Source of the DNA: Alphaproteobacteria bacterium
GTDB taxonomy: Bacteria > Pseudomonadota > Alphaproteobacteria > Micavibrionales > Micavibrionaceae
Assembly (NCBI GenBank): GCA_021776015.1
Contig: JAJFGT010000045.1
Coordinates: 1 to 11,609, forward strand
Direction: 5' to 3'
DNA length: 11,609 nt
Made by a program: the position numbers and the translations under genes. Positions 1 through 5,354 of this stretch are shown piece by piece; the first letter of the stretch is position 1; each line of letters starts with the position of its first letter. Below the pieces are notes generated by a model. It ran no database searches and was not told the DNA's origin. It saw only the letters and a program-made list of their open reading frames with translations.

Positions 1-1145
1 ACATTACTATTATCTTTAATAAAATGGCTAAATTCAGATTGACTGTAAACATTTTTACTCAAAAAGTGATATTGATTTGAACCAATAGATAGATAGAAAA
101 ATATCATAACTAATAAACAATTCATTATGACTGCAGCAGTATAATGATAATGATTTAAAATTTTTCTGATAAACAACCATCCACACAAAAATAATGCAGG
201 TATAAGAAACGTAAGAGCTGGAAGTAAATGGAGGGGAAATCCTTTAGCTTGTATTACAAAAATAAACGTTGAGAAAACTGCCATAATCGTAAATAAAATA
301 GCTAGTTCTTTTTCTTTTTGTGGAGCTTCCTGCAGTAAAATGCATGTTATAAGACATGTTATAAGACATGTTATAAATACTACTAACCATAGGCCCACTT
401 GGAGCATTCCATAATTAACAGTGTATACATATAAATCCATGGCAAGTGGCAAAACACTTGTAGTATAATCTGGGAAAAATAAAATGCATGTAAATACATA
501 TATAGTAGTTCCTATAGATAAATATATAAAATCAAGGTCTCGAAGAATATGTATAGATGGTTTTTCATGAAAACGATGAAGTAGCAATGCAACAGCTAAA
601 AGTCCAAAATGAGGCTTTATAAGTATAAAAAATGTTCCTATTATAAAAGCAAAATGCAGATAAACTTTTGGTATTCTATACTTCTGAGTCAAAGCGTATT
701 GAGCAAAAATAAATATGGGGAGTACAATTGCGATAAGATGATCTTTTTGTCCAAATTCAAAAAAACTTAAAAATAAAACAGAGACGAGATATCCCATTAA
801 AATAGTAAACACAGTCTCTGATTCATATTCCTTAGAACTTTGAAAAAATAAAAATAAAAGAGAAAATGATAGAAATATAAGAGTAAAAATATATATATTA
901 TATCCAAACTCAAGATCAACATTTAAAAAATCAGATGTCCATATAACAGGAATATAGATTATATAGCACATAGGAGGATTATTATCCCAATAACCTTCTA
1001 TCATAGGCATATGGTTAAGGATCTTCTGTGCGGCTAATGTTAACCATAATCCATCAGCAGATATTCTAATTTGAGTTTGGAAAAAGACCCATATTGAAAT
1101 AAGAGTAAGAAAAAATATAAACGTTAGATAGGGATATTTAACCAT
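1..1145 (-). CDS. GT-C-like polytopic membrane protein, copy B (3' end beyond window)
   Basis: Reading the minus strand from the ATG at 1145-1143 gives 381 open codons that run off the window start, so the C-terminus is missing. The product is a close paralog of the neighbouring 508-residue protein along its whole visible length. It shares the N-terminal signal-anchor-like helix, the QTQIRISADGLWLTLA block, the DNNPPM loop, the FGQKDH motif and the KPHFGLLAVALLLHRF block. Many hydrophobic segments mark it as a polytopic inner-membrane protein. The NPP, FGQ(K/R)(D/E)H and KPHF motifs resemble a family of bacterial GT-C-fold membrane proteins linked to polysaccharide or glycan assembly, but no substrate can be named. 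It differs from its sister by a four-residue insertion in one membrane segment, caused by a 12-bp tandem repeat. It is probably last, or near last, in the dnaJ-cobS operon, 55 bp after its sister. No strong ribosome binding site is visible. Gene reality is sure; the enzymatic role is inferred. Confidence 0.85.
   Translation of the reverse strand, partial: MVKYPYLTFIFFLTLISIWVFFQTQIRISADGLWLTLAAQKILNHMPMIEGYWDNNPPMCYIIYIPVIWTSDFLNVDLEFGYNIYIFTLIFLSFSLLFLFFQSSKEYESETVFTILMGYLVSVLFLSFFEFGQKDHLIAIVLPIFIFAQYALTQKYRIPKVYLHFAFIIGTFFILIKPHFGLLAVALLLHRFHEKPSIHILRDLDFIYLSIGTTIYVFTCILFFPDYTTSVLPLAMDLYVYTVNYGMLQVGLWLVVFITCLITCLITCILLQEAPQKEKELAILFTIMAVFSTFIFVIQAKGFPLHLLPALTFLIPALFLCGWLFIRKILNHYHYTAAVIMNCLLVMIFFYLSIGSNQYHFLSKNVYSQSEFSHFIKDNSN
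343..375 (-). repeat. 12-bp in-frame tandem repeat (2.75 units) inside copy B
   Basis: The unit catgttataaga is repeated almost three times. On the coding strand it reads ATA-ACA-TGT-CTT, giving ITCL-ITCL-ITC within a predicted membrane helix. The sister protein has LICLLTG at the same place, so copy B carries one extra 12-bp unit, a four-residue insertion. This looks like a replication-slippage event that kept the frame. Confidence 0.8.
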
Positions 1146-1200
1146 AGCTTTTTATCATTTTTGAAAGTCGCATTATCTTGAATTATCATGACCTAATGAC

Positions 1201-2727
1201 TCACTCTTTCTTTGTATAGACATCATATATATAAAAATTTCGATCATAAAAGAAAAGGGGGCCTAATGAGAGAGATAGAGACTCACCTTTATTGTAATAT
1301 GTATGAATATATTCAGATAAAGGATCACCTTGATAAAGATTTAAAAGATTTTGTTTCTCATACTCATCACTAAATAACAGAAGAATTCTAGGCTGATATT
1401 TTTGGAGATCTTCAAGTACATAGTCTCCTAGCATTTTTTTATAGGCAGGGGCTTTCTCCATTTTCGTTTCAAGGGCATAAAAAAGAATTGGAACGAACCA
1501 GGTGCTCGCAAAACGATGGGCAAGTTGAATATCGTGGTAATAACAATTTGGGACAATAATATTTGTACTCCATGCCTCAATAAAAATAGAAGAATCTTTA
1601 TTATTTTCTTTAATATAAGACCCAAGTGCAGATTCAGTATAAGCAGCCTTACTCAAATAATGATATCTATCTGAATGAATAACTAAAAAGGCAAAGGACA
1701 TGAGGACTAAAATATTTATTAAAACTGCTACAACATAATGACGCTTTTTTAAAATTTTTGTAATAAATACCCATATACACAACAATAATGCTGGCATTAA
1801 AAAACTAAAAACAGGGATAAGATGGACAGAAAACCCTTTAGCTTGTATCACAAAAACAAGCGCTGAAAGAAGAGCCATAAAAACAAATAATATATTGAGA
1901 TCTTGCTCTTTTTTTGATGATCCTTGTAAGGCAACACCCGTTAAAAGGCATATTAAAAAGACACTTAACCAAATACCTATTTCAATGACTTTATATGAGA
2001 CAATGGAAACATAGAGATCCATGGCAAAAGGAAGCGCTATTGTAATGTAATCAGAGAAAAAGAAGATACTCATGAATAAATATGCAACAGTTCCTATAGA
2101 TAAATATATAAAGTCAGGATCTCGGAGAATATGTATGGAAGGTTTTTTATAAAAACGGTGAAGCAGCAATGCAACAGCTAAGAGTCCAAAATGAGGTTTT
2201 AAAAGTATAAAGGGTGTTCCTATGATGAAAGCAAGATGTAGATAAGCTCTTGGTATTTTGTGCTTTTGAGTCAAAGCATACTGAGCAAAAATAAATACAG
2301 GAAGCGTAATGGCAATAATATGATCTTTTTGTCCAAATTCGGCAAAACCTATAAAGAGAGTAGATACAAGATACCCTGTTAAAATAGCAAGGACAGCTTC
2401 TGGCTTATATTCTTTAGAACTTTGAAACAGAAAGAATAATAGAAAAAACGATAAGAATATAAGCGTAAAAATATATGTATGATATCCAAACTCCAAATCA
2501 ATATTCAAAAGATCTGACACCCATACTGCAGGAGCATAGATCATATAACTCATGGGTGGATTATTATCAAAATACCCTACAGTCATGGGAATATGATTCA
2601 AGAATTTCTGTGTGGCTAGCGTTAACCACAATCCATCGGCAGAAATTCTAATTTGAGTTTGAAAGAAAATCCATACGGAAAGAAAGACGAAAAAAAATAT
2701 AAATGTGGATTTAGGATATTTAATCAT
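1201..2727 (-). CDS. GT-C-like polytopic membrane protein, copy A (508 aa)
   Basis: This is a complete polytopic membrane protein. A hydrophobic helix at residues 7-23 is followed by an acidic periplasmic-type loop (residues 31-58, with D31 and DNNPP 54-58). Many membrane segments follow to about residue 350, and then a soluble C-terminal domain (about 355-508). Conserved blocks are FGQKDH (131-136), KPHFG (177-181) and an HRFASTW patch (404-410). This layout and these motifs resemble GT-C-fold glycosyltransferase-like proteins (PMT/ArnT-type architecture) found in proteobacterial surface-glycan loci, which use polyprenyl-linked donors. I cannot identify donor or acceptor. The start lies 9 bp after the cobS stop, so it is probably co-transcribed with cobS, though no good ribosome binding site is seen. 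It is followed by its paralog 55 bp downstream. Alternatives are another lipid-linked sugar transferase or a glycan polymerase. Confidence 0.9.
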   Translation of the reverse strand: MIKYPKSTFIFFFVFLSVWIFFQTQIRISADGLWLTLATQKFLNHIPMTVGYFDNNPPMSYMIYAPAVWVSDLLNIDLEFGYHTYIFTLIFLSFFLLFFLFQSSKEYKPEAVLAILTGYLVSTLFIGFAEFGQKDHIIAITLPVFIFAQYALTQKHKIPRAYLHLAFIIGTPFILLKPHFGLLAVALLLHRFYKKPSIHILRDPDFIYLSIGTVAYLFMSIFFFSDYITIALPFAMDLYVSIVSYKVIEIGIWLSVFLICLLTGVALQGSSKKEQDLNILFVFMALLSALVFVIQAKGFSVHLIPVFSFLMPALLLCIWVFITKILKKRHYVVAVLINILVLMSFAFLVIHSDRYHYLSKAAYTESALGSYIKENNKDSSIFIEAWSTNIIVPNCYYHDIQLAHRFASTWFVPILFYALETKMEKAPAYKKMLGDYVLEDLQKYQPRILLLFSDEYEKQNLLNLYQGDPLSEYIHTYYNKGESLSLSLGPLFFYDRNFYIYDVYTKKE

Positions 2728-2736
2728 AGAGTTTTT

Positions 2737-3753
2737 TTATTTTGAAAGAGTGGTGCCAAAGCATCTTTGATAATATTCAGAAATGATAGTATGCTCCATT
2801 TCATCACATTTATTCAGAAAACTAAATTTAAAAGCTTCATCGCGATCTTGAAAAATATTTGTATTTTCAATCCAGCTTAAAACAGTTCGAGGAGACATCA
2901 CTGTTGAAATATCTCCATTTTTAAAGCCTTCACGAGTTAATGTAGCAAGCTGTACCATTGCAGAGATCTCTTCTTTTTGATCAGCTGTCTTCATTTCAGG
3001 GTTCTTAGCAAGCATAACACCGACTTCATCATCATGGGACAGATAGTTAAGAACTGCTACAATATTCCACCGATCCATTTGTCCTTGATTAATTTGCTGT
3101 GTCCCATGATAAAGGCCGGTAGAATCTCCTAACCCTATAGTATTAGTTGTCGCAAACAACCGAAAGGCTGGATGAGGACGTATAACTGTATTTTGATCTA
3201 AAAGAGTCAAACGCCCCTCCGCTTCCAAAACACGTTGAATTACAAACATTACATCAGGACGCCCTGCATCGTACTCATCAAAGACAAGTGCTACAGGATT
3301 TTGAAGGGCCCATGGCAAAAGTCCTTGCTTATATTCGGTAATTTGTTTGCCTTCTTGCAAAGTAATCATATCTTTTCCTAAAAGATCCAAACGACTAATA
3401 TGACTGTCAAGATTTATACGAACACATGCCCAATTTAAACGTGCTGCAACTTGTTCAATATGCGTGGATTTCCCTGTCCCATGATAACCCTGAATCATAA
3501 CTCGACTATTATGGGTAAATCCCGCAAGAATTGCCTTGGTTGTTGTGGGATCGAATTGATATGTCTCATCAATTTTTGGAATATTAGGATTTTTATCATT
3601 TAAAAATCCAGGAACTTCCCAATCCATATCAATTCCAAATGTTTTCGAGGCAGAGAATTTTGTATCTGGAATAGTTGTATATTTCCCATTATTTGGTACA
3701 AGTTGCGTTACATCAAAGGATGCCGCATTTGGCTCATTATCTGGTTGTGTCAC
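2737..3753 (-). CDS. cobS: Cobaltochelatase subunit CobS (AAA+ ATPase)
   Basis: CobS is the AAA+ ATPase of the aerobic cobaltochelatase CobNST, which inserts cobalt into hydrogenobyrinate a,c-diamide in cobalamin synthesis; it is cytoplasmic and forms a ring complex with CobT. Visible motifs are Walker A GYHGTGKST (89-97), Walker B LVFDEYD (156-162), sensor 1 ATTNT (201-205), the GTQQINQGQMDRW block (217-229) and sensor-2-like SPRT (287-290). The C-terminal FLNKCDE...YQRCFG is typical of CobS. At 338 residues it is near family length, with about 25 extra N-terminal residues before the DTKFSASKTFGID segment that matches usual N-termini. The start is GTG, supported by an AGGA ribosome binding site 7 bp upstream. 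It sits 34 bp after the dnaJ-like gene, the normal alphaproteobacterial order, but cobT is not the next gene. A CobS-like MoxR ATPase with another partner is possible but less likely given the near-canonical sequence. Confidence 0.95.
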   Translation of the reverse strand: MTQPDNEPNAASFDVTQLVPNNGKYTTIPDTKFSASKTFGIDMDWEVPGFLNDKNPNIPKIDETYQFDPTTTKAILAGFTHNSRVMIQGYHGTGKSTHIEQVAARLNWACVRINLDSHISRLDLLGKDMITLQEGKQITEYKQGLLPWALQNPVALVFDEYDAGRPDVMFVIQRVLEAEGRLTLLDQNTVIRPHPAFRLFATTNTIGLGDSTGLYHGTQQINQGQMDRWNIVAVLNYLSHDDEVGVMLAKNPEMKTADQKEEISAMVQLATLTREGFKNGDISTVMSPRTVLSWIENTNIFQDRDEAFKFSFLNKCDEMEHTIISEYYQRCFGTTLSK

Positions 3754-3760
3754 AATTTTT

Positions 3761-3764
3761 TCCT
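3761..3764 (-). promoter_or_regulatory. Ribosome binding site for cobS (supports GTG start)
   Basis: On the minus strand the sequence reads TAGGAAAAAATT followed by GTG. The AGGA core lies 7 bp from the GTG, and no in-frame ATG competes nearby, which decides the start. Confidence 0.6.
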
Positions 3765-3787
3765 ATTTTTTATTTTGATATATTTTA

Positions 3788-4405
3788 TTATTCTGAGGTA
3801 ATATTTTCATATTTCCCATAAGCTACTTTCAAAAGAGTATATGCCATATTGATGCACTTAAGAACCTCTTCAGCCTCAGGATCATTCCTATTATGATCAG
3901 GGTGGTATCTTTTAGCCAGTATTTTATATTCTTTTTTAATCTCTTCAAGTGTTATAGGTGGTTCTAATCCCATAATTGATAATGCTTCTATATGAGGCGA
4001 GTCTATATCCAATAATCTTCTAGATTTTTGAGTCTGCTCTTTAGCTTCATGGAACTGTTGATGCGTATAGGCCGACTCTCGGGTTTGATTAACTTTAGTA
4101 TAAAGCTCATCCTCAAAAGTTGAAAATTCACGATATTTCCATGTGGGTCTATCACCATAAAAAGCACGAATAATATGCTCTTCGACTTCTGCAGGATTCA
4201 TCCCCTCAAAAAAATTCCATGCTCGATTATACTGTTGAATATGGGTTTTACAGAAATAATAGTGATCTTGTAATGAATGATCTCGGGGCGCTTTGTGTTC
4301 ACCCATAGAAGGGCATGCAGGCATATCACAGGGCGCTGTGTTCTTATGAGAACTAGGTCCATTTTCAAATTCTGCAGAGTTTGGTTTTAAACGTATCGTT
4401 GGCAT
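3788..4405 (-). CDS. DnaJ-domain co-chaperone with N-terminal Cys/His cluster (205 aa)
   Basis: The C-terminal third (about 137-197) is a J domain: ALSIMGLEPPITLEEIKKEYKILAKRYHPDHN with the HPD tripeptide at 168-170, the motif that stimulates DnaK ATPase. The N-terminal part holds C26, C31, C52 and H55 in the pattern C-x4-C...FCKTH, a candidate metal site. It is followed by QYNRAWNFFEGM (57-69), a block typical of this alphaproteobacterial family. It has neither the G/F region nor the four-repeat zinc finger of full DnaJ, so it is a specialised J protein. The family is usually encoded between bolA and cobS, as here. A role in cobaltochelatase or Fe-S/redox folding is only suggested by position. 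The ATG at 4405 has no strong ribosome binding site, and a promoter-like pair lies just upstream in the divergent gap. Confidence 0.92.
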   Translation of the reverse strand: MPTIRLKPNSAEFENGPSSHKNTAPCDMPACPSMGEHKAPRDHSLQDHYYFCKTHIQQYNRAWNFFEGMNPAEVEEHIIRAFYGDRPTWKYREFSTFEDELYTKVNQTRESAYTHQQFHEAKEQTQKSRRLLDIDSPHIEALSIMGLEPPITLEEIKKEYKILAKRYHPDHNRNDPEAEEVLKCINMAYTLLKVAYGKYENITSE

Positions 4406-4424
4406 ATATATTATTCTAGTCTAT

Positions 4425-4454
4425 TTTATAATTTCATACCATTTTATGTATCAA
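4425..4454 (-). promoter_or_regulatory. Candidate sigma-70 promoter of the dnaJ-cobS operon
   Basis: On the minus strand, TTGATA (4454-4449) and TATAAA (4430-4425) are separated by 18 bp and lie about 20 bp before the dnaJ-like start. Each hexamer matches five of six consensus bases. The region is very AT-rich, so chance matches are likely. The plus strand also offers TATAAT (4427-4432) as a possible bolA -10, without a convincing -35. Confidence 0.4.
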
Positions 4455-4484
4455 AAATATCAAAAAAAATGAAAGAATAAATGA

Positions 4485-4748
4485 ATGACAGTCCAAAAAG
4501 AAATAGAATCCCTCCTACAAAAACAATTTTCTCCTACAATCTTAACAGTCACAAATAACAGTCACCTCCATAAAGGACATGCTGGGGACGATGGATCAGG
4601 AATGACACATTTTTATATTGAAATAGAAACACCCCTATTTAAAAAACGGACTCGTCTAGAGTGCCATAGAATGGTCTACACTATACTGAAACATTTAATA
4701 AATAATCCTATTCATGCTTTAGAAATTAGCATTATTCAACAACCATAG
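4485..4748 (+). CDS. bolA: BolA family protein (87 aa)
   Basis: The small protein has the BolA fold signature: a central NNSHLHKGHAG loop (24-34), then HFYIEIETPLF (42-52), and the conserved ECHRMVYTILKHL helix (59-71) ending in IHALEISI (76-83). BolA proteins pair with monothiol glutaredoxins, bind or transfer [2Fe-2S] clusters through conserved His and neighbouring residues, and can act in stress-linked regulation. H61 in the CHR motif and the H27-H32 loop are the likely ligands or partners. Length is normal for the family. The ATG at 4485 is chosen because an ATG at 4481 is out of frame and one at 4469 meets a stop after two codons. Only a weak purine-rich stretch precedes it. It is divergent from the dnaJ-like gene (79 bp gap), a common alphaproteobacterial arrangement. 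The stop codon lies inside the downstream hairpin. Confidence 0.93.
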   Translation: MTVQKEIESLLQKQFSPTILTVTNNSHLHKGHAGDDGSGMTHFYIEIETPLFKKRTRLECHRMVYTILKHLINNPIHALEISIIQQP

Positions 4749-4782
4749 GTTGCTTGTATATAAACCTATGGTTGTTGAATAA
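4732..4782 (+). terminator. Perfect 20-bp-arm hairpin overlapping the end of bolA
   Basis: The arms 4732-4751 and 4763-4782 are exact reverse complements around an 11-nt loop. The left arm contains the last bolA codons and its TAG stop. The following tract is only ATTT, so the uridine run is weak for an intrinsic terminator. The very stable stem and its position still favour termination or mRNA 3'-end protection. Confidence 0.6.
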
Positions 4783-4800
4783 ATTTCCCTCGACTATAGT
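4772..4800 (+). promoter_or_regulatory. Candidate promoter of the RHH gene
   Basis: TTGTTG (4772-4777) and TATAGT (4795-4800) are separated by 17 bp. The -35 lies in the right arm of the bolA hairpin, and the -10 sits within the 8-bp palindrome ACTATAGT that also occurs before both downstream adhesin genes. The -35 match is poor beyond TTG. Confidence 0.4.
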
Positions 4801-4819
4801 TAACCTTGTGCGTTAACTA
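4797..4819 (+). promoter_or_regulatory. Interrupted palindrome, candidate operator
   Basis: TAGTTAAC (4797-4804) and GTTAACTA (4812-4819) are exact 8-bp inverted arms around a 7-bp spacer. The element starts in the candidate -10 and covers the expected transcription start of the RHH gene, the classical place for a repressor. The adjacent gene encodes a predicted DNA-binding protein, so autoregulation is the simplest inference. Confidence 0.5.
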
Positions 4820-4834
4820 AAGAACGATAAAAAT

Positions 4835-4839
4835 AGGGA
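4835..4839 (+). promoter_or_regulatory. Ribosome binding site of the RHH gene
   Basis: AGGGA lies 8 bp before the ATG at 4848. It supports that start over the internal ATG at 4995, which would begin directly at the RHH domain. Confidence 0.65.
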
Positions 4840-4847
4840 AATAGAAA

Positions 4848-5258
4848 ATGTCTACGAAGGTTTCAGAAAATGCTAATAATAACGACAATTTTGAAACATC
4901 TTACTTAGAGAGTCTTTATAATACATTAAAAGAAAGCAAAAAAAATTCTCTCCCTCTTCACAAAAGCACACTTATTACTCAAAATATTATCATAATGGGA
5001 CAAAGAACCTCTGTACGGTTAGAAGCGGAAATGTGGAAAGCCTTAAAAGACATTTCCAAACGTGAAAAATGTACTATTCATGATATCTGCTCCATGGTCT
5101 ATGTTTGTAAAAAACCTTTTTCTTCCCTAACCGCCTCTATTCGAGTCTTCTTGATGCTGTACTACAAAGCTGCCGCCACTGAAGATGGCCATCAAAAAGC
5201 AAAGCATGGCCATATGGATAAGATAAAACGACAAGGCCTCAATCTCTCAAGCAAATAA
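4848..5258 (+). CDS. Ribbon-helix-helix domain protein (136 aa), predicted DNA-binding regulator
   Basis: Residues about 45-107 match the pattern of the alphaproteobacterial RHH_4 family. A beta-strand segment, GQRTSVRLEAEMWKALKDIS (51-70), is followed by REKCTIHDICSMV (72-84) and SLTASIRVFLMLYY (93-106). RHH proteins dimerise and insert a two-stranded beta ribbon into the major groove, usually at short palindromic operators. The first 43 residues are polar and Asn/Ser/Lys-rich without a recognisable domain, and the last 30 are basic (KAKHGHMDKIKRQ). It lies between bolA and the first giant adhesin gene, on the adhesin strand. Its own promoter has a 23-bp interrupted palindrome and shares ACTATAGT with both adhesin promoters, so a regulatory link is plausible but unproven. 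No terminator is visible before the next promoter. The family match is from memory of its pattern, not from a search. Confidence 0.8.
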   Translation: MSTKVSENANNNDNFETSYLESLYNTLKESKKNSLPLHKSTLITQNIIIMGQRTSVRLEAEMWKALKDISKREKCTIHDICSMVYVCKKPFSSLTASIRVFLMLYYKAAATEDGHQKAKHGHMDKIKRQGLNLSSK

Positions 5259-5264
5259 AAATCA

Positions 5265-5304
5265 TTTAATGTTTATTAACAAAGGATTGATACTATAGTA
5301 TATT
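5265..5304 (+). promoter_or_regulatory. Promoter-like block of the first adhesin gene
   Basis: Positions 5265-5302 (38 bp) are identical to 8963-9000 before the second adhesin gene, while the DNA on both sides differs. Within it, TTAACA (5276-5281) is followed after 17 bp by TATATT (5299-5304). The palindrome ATACTATAGTAT (5290-5301) lies just before and over the -10. Conservation of a non-coding block supports a regulatory role; the exact hexamers are tentative. Confidence 0.55.
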
Positions 5305-5328
5305 GGGGTAACGCAGACGTGCGTATTC

Positions 5329-5350
5329 GAAACTTATAGCTATGGGGACA
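5329..5350 (+). promoter_or_regulatory. Conserved leader and ribosome binding site, first adhesin
   Basis: This 22-bp block is identical to 9038-9059 before the second adhesin and contains GGGGA (5344-5348), 6 bp from the ATG at 5355. The RBS and the paralog alignment fix the start. An ATG at 5342 inside the block opens only an out-of-frame shadow. Confidence 0.7.
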
Positions 5351-5354
5351 TTTT

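Noticed and set aside
343..375. CRISPR-like short repeat array
   Set aside because: The 12-bp units are directly adjacent with no spacers and stay in the coding frame, so this is simple slippage.
1428..1625. 65-codon minus-strand frame
   Set aside because: It lies wholly inside the 508-aa membrane protein gene in another frame and has no recognisable features.
5311..5324. Small inverted repeat ACGC...GCGT before the first adhesin
   Set aside because: The arms are only four bases, and the element is absent from the second copy, where the conserved blocks on both sides are kept.
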